Assembly (NCBI GenBank): GCA_963768185.1
Contig: CAVYGS010000005.1
Location: forward strand, 868,001-932,000
Source of the DNA: Palsa-461 sp963768185
Lineage (GTDB): Bacteria > Actinomycetota > Acidimicrobiia > Acidimicrobiales > RAAP-2
DNA: 64,000 nt
Reading direction: 5' to 3'
Made by a program: the position numbers and the translations under genes
In this document: positions 18,163 through 25,668 of the stretch, in pieces
How positions within the stretch are numbered: the stretch's first letter is position 1
How the letters are laid out: every line of letters begins with the position of its first letter
The notes under the pieces: generated by a model
Seen by the model: the letters and a program-made list of their open reading frames with translations, nothing else
What the model was told of the DNA's origin: nothing
Database searches by the model: none

Positions 18163-18458
18163 ACTGCAGAACCGTCACCGGGCGGCTTCCTTGCGTCGCG
18201 GCGCGCAAAGGAACGCCGCGCGCGCCCGCCATCCGGGCGACCATCTCCCCGAGAACGAGAACTCATCACCACCCACTCCGACTTCGGCCCTCTGACTCCC
18301 ATACCCCGGAGCCGTTTGCCCAAGCGGTTGACGGGCAAGAACGGCAACTATCCCATTTCTGTAGAGGGCCCGATGGTTCGGTGCCAGGTGTCGAAAGGTC
18401 CTGGTCAGAGCCGACCACCAGGCCGCTTCCCTGGGCGAGAGGAGTGAGCGGACACCCG
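18163..18458. other. Non-coding gap before threonine dehydratase-like gene
   Basis: About 296 bp without a convincing gene. It holds an imperfect inverted repeat (GCCGTTTGCCC near 18311 against GGGCAAGAACGGC ending near 18343), not followed by T residues. The threonine dehydratase-like gene ends at its right border, so it may contain promoter elements of the leftward ATPase gene. Confidence 0.4.
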
Positions 18459-19445
18459 CTACCGGGTGGCCCGCTCCGGGTCCGGCGTACGCCCGGCGAG
18501 CACGTCCACGAGCAGCTCGGCGTCCGCGTTGCCGCCCGTCTGGATCACCGCGACCCGTCGTGCGCCCACCTCTTCGCGCTCGGACAGGAGGCCAGCCAGC
18601 CCGACGGCGCCGGCCGGCTCAGCCACGTTGTGCGTGGTCGCGTAGAGCACCCGCATGGCCTCGGCGATGTCGTCCTCGGACACCGTGATGACGCGTGCTG
18701 CGCCGGCGCAGATGATCTCTATGGCCTCCGGCTCGGGCACCCGGCACGCGACACCGTCGGCGAACGTCGCCGCGGTCTCGGTGGTCACGACATGACCGGC
18801 CGCGAACGACAGCGCCGTCGCTGGGGCCTCGGCGGCCACCACACCCACGACCTCGGTCCGCAGGCCGAGCAGGTCCCGTACCCGGATCACCGCGCAGATC
18901 CCCGACCCCATGCCGACGGGCACGTAGACCGTGTCGAGCTCCCCCGCCGCCTCGAACAGCTCGCGTGCGTAGGTTGCGACGCCAAGCACGAGGTCTGGAT
19001 GGAAGGACGGCACGATCTCGAGCCCGCACTCGGCGCCAAGTTGCGCCGCGTGCTCACGCGCCGCCTGGTAGTCGTGCCCGTGCACGATGAGGTCTGCACC
19101 GAACGCCCGCATGAGTTCGTTCTTGTCCGGGCTGTTGCCGCCCGGCACGACGATCGTGACGCCGACGCCGAACGACGTCCCGGCGAACGCGAGGCTCTGC
19201 CCGTGGTTCCCGCGGGTCGCCGACACGATGCCTTTGACCTCCGGGCGCTTCTCACGCAGGCGTGCCGCGTAGACGAGCCCGCCGCGCACCTTGAACGAGC
19301 CGACGGGCGTGTGATTCTCATGCTTCACCCAGACCTCGGTGCCCACCCGCGACGCCAGCAGAGGCCAGGCGTACTGGGGGGTGGGTGGCACCCACCGGGC
19401 GACGATGCCGGTCGCCCACTCGAGGTCCTCGAGGCTGAACGCCAT
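18459..19445 (-). CDS. PLP-dependent threonine/serine dehydratase family
   Basis: 328-aa fold-type II PLP enzyme. The Schiff-base lysine is K52 in GSFKVRGG, preceded by KHENHTPV; the phosphate loop is PVGMGSGI; ATRGNHGQSLAFAG is the asparagine loop and QTGGNAD occurs near the end. No ACT domain, so it resembles catabolic threonine dehydratase or serine/threonine racemase-like enzymes rather than feedback-regulated IlvA. The ATG at 19445 is the natural start. It may be co-transcribed with the exported protein gene 16 bp upstream. Confidence 0.85.
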   Translation of the reverse strand: MAFSLEDLEWATGIVARWVPPTPQYAWPLLASRVGTEVWVKHENHTPVGSFKVRGGLVYAARLREKRPEVKGIVSATRGNHGQSLAFAGTSFGVGVTIVVPGGNSPDKNELMRAFGADLIVHGHDYQAAREHAAQLGAECGLEIVPSFHPDLVLGVATYARELFEAAGELDTVYVPVGMGSGICAVIRVRDLLGLRTEVVGVVAAEAPATALSFAAGHVVTTETAATFADGVACRVPEPEAIEIICAGAARVITVSEDDIAEAMRVLYATTHNVAEPAGAVGLAGLLSEREEVGARRVAVIQTGGNADAELLVDVLAGRTPDPERATR

Positions 19446-19461
19446 CAGCCCCGAGTCTCCC

Positions 19462-20022
19462 TCACGAGACCGGTCGAAACGTCGAAACGAAGGCCTTGGC
19501 GGCCGTCGAGGTGCGGACCGCCACCACCACCTGGTACCCCGTCGTCCCCCTGGTCAGGAACTCGACTCCCAACGTGTAGGCCTTGGTGGCGGCGTGGCCC
19601 TCGGACGCGGCGGCGGCCGGCACCGACCCGAACGCCTTGAACCCCTTGGCTCCTCCGACGGCCACGTTCTTCGAGCTCGAGAGATCCTTGCGCACCGTGG
19701 CGATCGCGGAAGAAGCCGCGCTCGCCGAACTGAACTGCACGGTCACCACCTCGTAGGTGGGGACGGTCGGGCCAGTCGAGGACGCGTCGAAGAGGTCCTT
19801 GTCCTTGGTGACGGCGAAGCCGTAGCCGGTGACCGCTCCCTTCACCGTCGTGAGCTGCTTGGCAAGGTTTCCCGACTTGGTGGGCGTCGACGGAAACTGG
19901 ACCGTGAACCGCCCCCAGCTCGGCCCGTACGTCGTGGCCCCCGAGGCCGATACCGGCCACGCGCCGACGGCCAGGCAGCAAAAGAGCGCGACGGCAACTA
20001 GCTGACGTCGACTTCCCCACAT
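19462..20022 (-). CDS. Exported hypothetical protein
   Basis: 186 aa with a clear N-terminal signal peptide (SRRQLVAVALFCCLAVGAWP then ASGA). The mature part is Ser/Ala/Thr rich with RFTVQFPSTPTKSG, typical of small actinobacterial secreted proteins of unknown role. ATG 20022 was chosen because the signal peptide starts there; the longer frame to 20325 is Arg/Ser-rich and not credible. It faces the sigma-like gene across a 136-bp divergent gap. Confidence 0.7.
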   Translation of the reverse strand: MWGSRRQLVAVALFCCLAVGAWPVSASGATTYGPSWGRFTVQFPSTPTKSGNLAKQLTTVKGAVTGYGFAVTKDKDLFDASSTGPTVPTYEVVTVQFSSASAASSAIATVRKDLSSSKNVAVGGAKGFKAFGSVPAAAASEGHAATKAYTLGVEFLTRGTTGYQVVVAVRTSTAAKAFVSTFRPVS

Positions 20023-20158
20023 CGGCGTGCCACCTTCCCTCGCTCGGGCACAGTCGTCGAAGCCCCGGACCCAACGGACCGACCTTACCGAAGGACGGAA
20101 GGGCCCCCCGATCCTGCGAATCCGGCTAACCCACGGCTGCCTGACGGCACTATGAGTT

Positions 20159-20714
20159 GTGGCCATTGGCGAGCACGACGACGCCGAGCTGGTCCGGCGC
20201 GCCCGCTCCGGGGACAAGGACGCGTTCGCCCTGCTCGTGACGCGCCACCGTCCGACCGTCTTGGCTTTGACCCGGCGCGTGCTGGCCGATCCGATCGGCG
20301 CCACCGACGCCACGTCCGAGGCCACGCTCGCCGCGCTCGACGAACCTGGAGCGGCTCCGGTCCCCAGATCGTTTCGGCGCCTGGTACGTGGGCATCGGGC
20401 TTAACATCGCCCGCCGTTGGCGCCGACGGCCAGCGACTACTGGGCTCGGCGACGAGCCGGCCGACGAGGGGCTCGGTCCCGAGGGCCGCGTCGAAGCGGC
20501 CGAGTCCGCCCGCCTCGTGCGCCGGGCGGTCGAGCAACTCGCTCCGGGACAGCGGGAGGCGGTGTTCGCCTTCTACTTCCAGGGTTTGAGCCACGCCGAG
20601 GCGGCGAGCGAGCTCGGCATCAGTCCCGGTGCCGTCAAGGCGCGGCTGCACCAGGCGCGTGGCGTCCTGGAACCCGAACTCGCACCACATGTCAGAAGGA
20701 AGGAATCCGTACCC
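20159..20714 (+). pseudogene. Sigma-70-family factor, frameshifted, in frame with BFN domain
   Basis: Region 2 (GEHDDAELVRRARSGDKDAF then LLVTRHRPTVLALTRRVL) is read from GTG 20159. Near 20345, at GACGAACCTGG, one extra C shifts the frame; skipping it continues LERLRSPDRFGAWYVGIGLN and then region 4 (PGQREAVFAFYFQGLSHAEA, GISPGAVKARLHQAR). The region-4 frame runs without a stop into the bifunctional-nuclease domain. No slippery sequence is evident, so this is either decay or a sequencing indel. The start has no clear ribosome-binding site. Confidence 0.72.
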
Positions 20715-21317
20715 ATGACCACACCAGCAGCCGCTCCCACAGGAATTGAGGTCCGAGTCGCCGAGGTCCGCCGGTCCGAAGTGCATCGCTTCACCCATGT
20801 CGTGGTGTTGGAGGAGCGGGGCGGGACACGGCGGCTTCCGATCTTCACGGGCAATTTCGAGGCCAGCGCGCTCGCCTGCAGCCTCGAGTCAGTGGAGATG
20901 CCGAGGCCGATGACCTACCAGCTCGCGTCGGGGCTCATCGATGCCCTGGGGGGACGGGTCGCCCAGGTGCGCGTGACGCGTCTGACCGACTCGACCTACT
21001 ACGCGGCCGTGGACATCGTTGCACCAGGCGGGATGCTCTCGGTTGACGCGCGTCCGAGCGACGCGTTGAACCTGGCGCTCGTTACCGCCGCGCCAATCCT
21101 GGTGGACGAGGCGCTCTTCGAGGCCGAGGTCGCTGACGTGGACCTCGCCGAGTACCCGGTTGGAGCGCCAGACCTGGCAGCTGAGATACGCGAGCGACAA
21201 CGAGAGTTCCGCGAGCGGACCGAGGAAGGCCGCAGCCCATCAAGCCCGCGAACGCAGACCGGGCCCTCCGTTCCGCGCCCTGGAGCCGTGCGGCCTCAAT
21301 CGGACAATGCGTCATAG
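20715..21317 (+). CDS. Bifunctional nuclease (BFN/DUF151) domain protein
   Basis: 200 aa. The BFN/DUF151 domain spans about residues 10-140: VHRFTHVVVLEERGGTRRLP, IFTGNFEASALA, RPMTYQLASGLIDALGG and DARPSDALNLALVTAAPI. The tail is charged, then Pro/Ser rich. ATG 20715 follows AAGGAAGG, so it can be made alone, yet the frame is continuous with sigma region 4 upstream, giving a potential sigma-BFN fusion. Plant and Mycobacterium BFN proteins are reported to have nuclease activity; the role here is unknown. Confidence 0.82.
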   Translation: MTTPAAAPTGIEVRVAEVRRSEVHRFTHVVVLEERGGTRRLPIFTGNFEASALACSLESVEMPRPMTYQLASGLIDALGGRVAQVRVTRLTDSTYYAAVDIVAPGGMLSVDARPSDALNLALVTAAPILVDEALFEAEVADVDLAEYPVGAPDLAAEIRERQREFRERTEEGRSPSSPRTQTGPSVPRPGAVRPQSDNAS

Positions 21318-21415
21318 GGCCTCGCGCCACGAGGGCGACCAGCCCGGGGACCTTGTCCTCCCCGATATGGCCGGTCGACCTCGTCGCATTGTTCGAGCCA
21401 GGCGGCGCGAGCCGT

Positions 21416-22198
21416 TCAGACGCCACGGGGCCCGGTTCGCAGGTTGAACTCCGCGCCCGCCGGGTCGGCAACCGTCGCCATCCGCCCGTAGGGGGTGTCG
21501 TTCGCCTCGCTCACGACGGAGCCGCCGAGCTCGGAGGCCCGTGCCAGCGACGCGTCGACATCGTCGACCTCCCAGTAGACCCGCCAATGCGAGTTGGTGC
21601 CTGCGGGGAGGAACGACGACGCGTCCATGATCCCGGCCAGCTCGTCCTGCCCGCTTGGGTGGAGCACCGTATAGCGGAACTCGTCGGTGTCCGAGAGGGT
21701 CGAGGTCTCCCAGCCGAACGCCGTTTGGTAGAAGGCGACTGCGGCCGCGTGGTCGCGGGTCAGCAGCTCGAACCAGCTCGGAGCCCCATGCTCACCCAGC
21801 ACCGTGATGCCCGGGAAGGTCCCGGGCTGCCAGATCCCGATGGCGGCGCCGGTCGGGTCGGTGAACGCGGCCTGCACTCCGAGGTCGGCGACCGCCACGG
21901 CGGGTACGACGACCTCAGCGCCGGCCGACCGGGCCGCCTCGACGCTCGCCTCGGCGTCAGTCACCGCGAGGTAGACGCGCCACGTGTTGTCGGGCGCTGT
22001 GTCGCCCATGCCGCCCATACCGCCGGCGATGGGGACACCGGCACGGGTGAACATGAAGTAGCCGCCGAACTCGGGGTTGGGCTCCTGGGCCTCCCAATCC
22101 AAGAGCTCGGAGTAGAACTTGGCGCCGCCCTCGACATCGGAGGTCCACAGGTCGGTCCAACAGGGTGCGCCGATCGGGGTGCTCGCACGAGTGGTCAT
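21416..22198 (-). CDS. VOC-family protein with two glyoxalase domains
   Basis: 260 aa with two tandem vicinal-oxygen-chelate domains. The first runs from GAPCWTDLWTSDVEGGAKFY to AAFTDPTGAAIGIWQPG, the second from GAPSWFELLTRDHAAAVAFY to ATVADPAGAEFNL. The paired form resembles CFP30-type two-domain proteins of Actinobacteria. Substrate unknown. ATG 22198 is the clear start. The gene stands alone, facing the STAS-like mini-gene. Confidence 0.87.
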   Translation of the reverse strand: MTTRASTPIGAPCWTDLWTSDVEGGAKFYSELLDWEAQEPNPEFGGYFMFTRAGVPIAGGMGGMGDTAPDNTWRVYLAVTDAEASVEAARSAGAEVVVPAVAVADLGVQAAFTDPTGAAIGIWQPGTFPGITVLGEHGAPSWFELLTRDHAAAVAFYQTAFGWETSTLSDTDEFRYTVLHPSGQDELAGIMDASSFLPAGTNSHWRVYWEVDDVDASLARASELGGSVVSEANDTPYGRMATVADPAGAEFNLRTGPRGV

Positions 22199-22342
22199 GG
22201 CTGCTCCTTTGGGTGTGCTCGGTCCTCTGAGGGCCTGGACGGAAGCCAGCCCCCAAAGTCATCGGGTAGACGGGGCCGATCGTATGGCGGGGGTGTGTCC
22301 GCCACCGATGAGAACGGTCGGTATGGAACGTCCACCAACCCG

Positions 22343-22576
22343 ATGGCCGACTTCCAGCTCTGGTGCCGGATGGCGTTGATCGGCCCGGGCGGGGCGGTGC
22401 TTGCGACCCGCCGGCTCTGCGGTGCGGGCGTCCCGGGCATCGGGGCCGTCGACGACGTGGCCCGTCTCGCGCTGGCCGCTGCGAGGCTCGGCGGGCGGGT
22501 CGTGGTGGGCGAGGTCTCGCCCGAGATGGCCGAATTGCTGGAGCTCGCCGGGCTAGGAGTCGAGGTGGAGTGGTAG
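22343..22576 (+). CDS. Small STAS-like protein
   Basis: 77 aa. DDVARLALAAARLGGRVVVG followed by VSPEMAELLELAGLGVEVE matches the second half of actinobacterial STAS-like mini-proteins, in which a helix precedes a strand and an LLELAGL segment. GTG 22292 would add 17 residues. The end overlaps the convergent sigma-factor gene by 24 bp. A role in anti-anti-sigma signalling is only a guess from fold similarity and from the two sigma genes nearby. Confidence 0.55.
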   Translation: MADFQLWCRMALIGPGGAVLATRRLCGAGVPGIGAVDDVARLALAAARLGGRVVVGEVSPEMAELLELAGLGVEVEW

Positions 22577-23575
22577 GCCGAACGCCGCGAAGAGGTGCTC
22601 GGGCTCCATCAGCGCCAGGAAGAAGCTCATCTGGGCGATCTTGCCGTCGGTGATCTCGAGGACCTGGATTGCCCACGGGCTGTAGCCACCCACCGGATCG
22701 GGGCGGTACTGAGCAAAGGCGGGGCTGCCGTTGGCGGACGTGGGCACGAGACGCGAGTCGCGACAGTGGCTCGGTCCCGGCTCGACCATCCACCGGCCGA
22801 TGTTGACCGCGCCCCGCAGCCACAGCGCGAACGGGGGCATCGACTGCACGGCGTCCTCGCGCAGGAGCTCGACCAAGCTCTCGATGTCGTAGGACTCAAA
22901 GGCGCGGACGTAGCGCTCCAAGAGCTCCGAGTCGGGCGGGTCGAGACTTCCGGACGGCAGATCGGTCTCGAGCCCGCCGAGGGTCGCCCGGGCGCGTTGC
23001 AACGCACTGTTGACCGCGGCGGCGCTGGTGTCGAGGAGCTCGGCGACCTCGGTGGCCTGCCAGCGCAGCACCTCGCACAAGATGAGCACGGCCCGCTGCC
23101 GGGGCGGCAGGTGCTGGAGGGCGGTAACGAAGGCGAGGCGGATCGACTCGCGGTACTGCGCCACCTCCGCGGGGTCCTGGCCCTCGGGGGCCACGCGGGC
23201 ATCGGCGATCGGCGTCACCCACATCGCCTCGGACAGGGTGGGCCCGAGCAGTGACTCGTCGGGGGGTGAGGCCGGACCCATGTCCATGGGCCTCGCCCGT
23301 CGCTGGACCTGGCGGTGCATGTCGATGCACACGTTGGTGGCGATCCGGTACAGCCACGAGCGCACGCTCGAGCGACCCTCGAAACCTTCGGCGTTGCGCC
23401 ACGCGCGCACCATCGTCTCTTGGACGGCGTCCTCGGCCTCGAACCCCGAGCCGAGCATGCGGTAGCAGTAGCCAGTCAGCTCACGCCGGTAGACCTCGAT
23501 GTCGGCCTCGGTCGCCTCGCGCACAACCACGCCACCCGATGCTACCGAGGCGTCGCTCACCAGGAGTTGGGTCAT
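22553..23575 (-). CDS. ECF sigma factor with C-terminal SnoaL-like domain (SigG type)
   Basis: 340 aa. Region 2: LTGYCYRMLGSGFEAEDAVQ with ETMVRAWRNAEGFEGRSSVR; region 4: LPPRQRAVLILCEVLRWQAT with EVAELLDTSAAAVNSALQRA. After residue 230 comes a SnoaL/NTF2-like extension (LERYVRAFESYDIESLVELL, PFALWLRG, IQVLEITDGKIAQM), as in SigG/TIGR02960 and other sigma factors controlled by their own C-terminal domain. ATG 23575 is preferred to TTG 23596. No anti-sigma partner is adjacent. Confidence 0.9.
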   Translation of the reverse strand: MTQLLVSDASVASGGVVVREATEADIEVYRRELTGYCYRMLGSGFEAEDAVQETMVRAWRNAEGFEGRSSVRSWLYRIATNVCIDMHRQVQRRARPMDMGPASPPDESLLGPTLSEAMWVTPIADARVAPEGQDPAEVAQYRESIRLAFVTALQHLPPRQRAVLILCEVLRWQATEVAELLDTSAAAVNSALQRARATLGGLETDLPSGSLDPPDSELLERYVRAFESYDIESLVELLREDAVQSMPPFALWLRGAVNIGRWMVEPGPSHCRDSRLVPTSANGSPAFAQYRPDPVGGYSPWAIQVLEITDGKIAQMSFFLALMEPEHLFAAFGLPLHLDS

Positions 23576-23721
23576 CGAGGTGGAGACGGAACCCAAGCGC
23601 CGGACTCATCGGTGCGCCCGAGCTCCCGACCAGGGCAAACCCGCCAAGGATCGCCGGCGAGCCGGCCTCATGGGCCTGCCGGGTGCCGCCAACCGTCGTC
23701 CGGGCCCCGGCGCCGTCCTAA

Positions 23722-23828
23722 CATCGGGTGCGACGGTGCGAGTCCGTGCTGTGCGGTGAGAGCCCGCAGGTTCTGCGCTCGGCGGAACAATCCGGTGCGA
23801 TCCCGGAGCCAACGGTGAGAGTCCGACC
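23722..23828 (+). promoter_or_regulatory. FMN riboswitch aptamer (RFN element)
   Basis: The conserved RFN blocks occur in order: GGTGCGAGTCC, GCGGTGAGAGCCCGC, CCGGTGCGATCCCGG then AGCC, and ACGGTGAGAGTCCG. The ends TCGG and CCGA can form helix P1. It lies directly upstream of the riboflavin synthase gene, the usual context, and should repress the operon when FMN is plentiful. Confidence 0.92.
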
Positions 23829-23852
23829 AACGAGATCCAAAGTCTCCGTTGG
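23827..23852 (+). promoter_or_regulatory. Riboswitch expression-platform hairpin
   Basis: CCAACGAGA pairs with TCTCCGTTGG around a 7-nt loop, with one bulge. It begins where the FMN aptamer ends and finishes 9 nt before the GGAAGGA ribosome-binding site of the downstream gene. No T-run follows, so control of translation or Rho access is more likely than intrinsic termination. Confidence 0.6.
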
Positions 23853-23873
23853 TGTTCGCGGAAGGACTGTCAC

Positions 23874-24632
23874 ATGTTCAACGGAAGGATCACCGAGATC
23901 GGGACCGTCAGTCGCCTGGACGACGGCCTGCACATCGAGGCCCCGAAGACATCGTCGACCCTCGAGGTCGGCGGGTCGGTGTGCGTTAATGGGGTCTGTC
24001 TGTCGGCGACCGACGTCGGCGATGACTGGTTCTCGGCCAATGTCTCGACCGAGACAGCGACCCGCAGCACGCTCGCCGAGCACCAGTCCGGCGACCGTGT
24101 CAATCTCGAACGGCCATTGCGCGTCGGTGACCCGATCGACGGCCACCTCGTGCAGGGCCACGTGGACGCTGTCGGCAAGATCACACTCGTCGACGACGAC
24201 CACGCCGGGGGACGGCGTGTGTGGATCCGTCCCCCCAAACGGTTCCTCGAGGGCCTCGTGGCCAAGGTGTCGGTCGCGGTCGACGGCGTGAGCCTCACCG
24301 TCGCCGAGGTGCTCCCCGACCGGTTCTCCGTGGCGCTGATCCCGATTACCTGCCGGGAGACGACGCTCGGGGACCTCGCCGTTGGCGACCGTGTCAATCT
24401 CGAATCGGACCTCTTCGTCAAGACGGCGGTCGAGCTCCATGCGACGGCGCAGCTGGTGGCGAAGCGGACGCTGGCCTCGCTCCCCTGGGCGGGTGAGCTC
24501 CGCGGACGTTCGGGCGTCGAGAAGTGCGCGGCGCAGCTGGCGGCCGGCGGGGCCGTGCTCATCTACGACCCCGCTCGCGAGGCGGAGGCCGACGTGGTCT
24601 ACGCGGGCGCGCGCTTCGACCCGAGTCGATGA
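23874..24632 (+). CDS. ribE: Riboflavin synthase fused to the start of DHBP synthase
   Basis: Residues 1 to about 205 form riboflavin synthase, which dismutates two 6,7-dimethyl-8-ribityllumazines. Both lumazine-binding repeats are present: VNGVCLSATD with DGHLVQGHVDAVG, and VAVDGVSLTV with NLESDLFVKT. The start MFNGRITE departs from the usual MFTGI. Residues from about 212 are the N terminus of 3,4-dihydroxy-2-butanone-4-phosphate synthase (VEKCAAQLAAGGAVLIYDPA then REAEADVVYAG), cut by TGA 24630-24632. GGAAGGA precedes the ATG; the FMN riboswitch lies just upstream. Confidence 0.88.
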   Translation: MFNGRITEIGTVSRLDDGLHIEAPKTSSTLEVGGSVCVNGVCLSATDVGDDWFSANVSTETATRSTLAEHQSGDRVNLERPLRVGDPIDGHLVQGHVDAVGKITLVDDDHAGGRRVWIRPPKRFLEGLVAKVSVAVDGVSLTVAEVLPDRFSVALIPITCRETTLGDLAVGDRVNLESDLFVKTAVELHATAQLVAKRTLASLPWAGELRGRSGVEKCAAQLAAGGAVLIYDPAREAEADVVYAGARFDPSR

Positions 24633-25093
24633 CCTTCCTGCTCACGGTGGCGTGTGGGCACACGACGGTCCCTTGCGACCGCGCCCGGCTCGACCGCCTC
24701 GAGATCCCGCCGATGCCCGGCGACGGTGACCGGCACGGCACGGCGGCCCATGTGTCGGTCGACCTGGCGACGGGCACGGGGACCGGCGTCTCGGCACAAG
24801 ATCGGTCGGCCACCATCCGGCGGCTCGCCCACCCGCAGGCGCGTGCCGAGGACTTCCTGCGGCCCGGTCACGTGTTCCCGCTCGCCGGCCGGCCGGGGGG
24901 GATGAGCGTGCGCCGCGGCCACACCGAGGCATCGCTGGCGCTGTGCGAGGCGGCGGGTCTGCCGACGGTCGGGGTGATCTGCGAGGTCATGGGCCCGGAC
25001 GGGGCGATGCTGGTCGGCTCGTCGGTCGAACGTTTCGCCCTGCGATGGGAGCTGCCCCTCGTGAGCATCGACGAGCTCGCGGCCTGCCTCTGA
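24629..25093 (+). CDS. ribB: 3,4-dihydroxy-2-butanone-4-phosphate synthase, C-terminal part (frameshifted)
   Basis: 154 aa holding most of RibB: HGTAAHVSVDL, TGVSAQDRSATIRRLA, RPGHVFPLAGRPGG and the catalytic HTEAS. The missing N-terminal 40 residues are at the end of the preceding gene. The ATG overlaps that gene's TGA (ATGA), so reinitiation is possible. Restoring one C at GACCCGAG (24617-24624) would give FDPESMTFLL, matching the family, so a one-base deletion best explains the split. No GTP cyclohydrolase II domain follows. Confidence 0.82.
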   Translation: MTFLLTVACGHTTVPCDRARLDRLEIPPMPGDGDRHGTAAHVSVDLATGTGTGVSAQDRSATIRRLAHPQARAEDFLRPGHVFPLAGRPGGMSVRRGHTEASLALCEAAGLPTVGVICEVMGPDGAMLVGSSVERFALRWELPLVSIDELAACL

Positions 25094-25127
25094 ACACCGG
25101 AGGCATCGGCCCCACCGGTGAGCCGGC

Positions 25128-25595
25128 CTAGCCGCCCTCGATCTGGACGGCGCTCACATACCAGCCGCCCGAGACGCTCGCCATCGTGAACGAGTAGATC
25201 GGGAGGTTCGGATTGGCGCCCCCGGGCGGGCCGATGGTGCACGTCGCCGGCGGGAACGCCGTCGCGCAGCCGCGGTCGGTCGCATCGCCGCTCGGATAGG
25301 CGATCGCGAACAGCGTCGACACCGCGGACGCGGTGGCGACGGTCAGTGCGGCGGTCCGGTTGCCATTGGCCCAGTCGTTCACCAGGGCGTCTGCTGCGGC
25401 ATCGGCGGTGGGCTGCGGCGCTGAGGGAACCGCGACGGTCGTCGTCGTTGTCGTGGTCGTCGTGGTCGACCGCTCGTGGCTCGCCGCGACCGAACGGGGC
25501 GGCGGCTTCTTCGGGGTCGACGCGAACGACCACGCCGCGACCCCGAGCCCGCAGGCTACGAGGACCAGGGCCGCCACGAACAGGCCGGTGCGCAC
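25128..25595 (-). CDS. Membrane-anchored or exported Thr-rich protein
   Basis: 155 aa. One N-terminal hydrophobic segment (GLFVAALVLVACGLGVAAW) acts as an anchor or signal, followed by a Pro/Lys stretch, a run of ten threonines and a small Ala-rich domain with two cysteines (RGCATAFPPATCTI). The threonine run is encoded by a GTC/GTG-type repeat on the plus strand and may vary in length. The C terminus (SFTMASVSGGWYVSAVQIEG) resembles a small lumazine/NTF2-like strand pair. Function unknown. Confidence 0.65.
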   Translation of the reverse strand: MRTGLFVAALVLVACGLGVAAWSFASTPKKPPPRSVAASHERSTTTTTTTTTTVAVPSAPQPTADAAADALVNDWANGNRTAALTVATASAVSTLFAIAYPSGDATDRGCATAFPPATCTIGPPGGANPNLPIYSFTMASVSGGWYVSAVQIEGG

Positions 25596-25668
25596 CGACC
25601 AACGGTAGGCCGCGCCCCGCGTCTCGCACGCGGAGGGCGCTGCGTCGGCCGGCCGCTACGTTCGCGAC

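Noticed and set aside
18311..18343. Imperfect inverted repeat as a terminator
   Set aside because: Arms differ by two bases, no T-run follows, and its orientation to genes does not fit a terminator.
25430..25480. GTC/GTG microsatellite-like run
   Set aside because: It encodes the threonine run of the 25128-25595 protein; treated as coding repeat, not a CRISPR or regulatory array.
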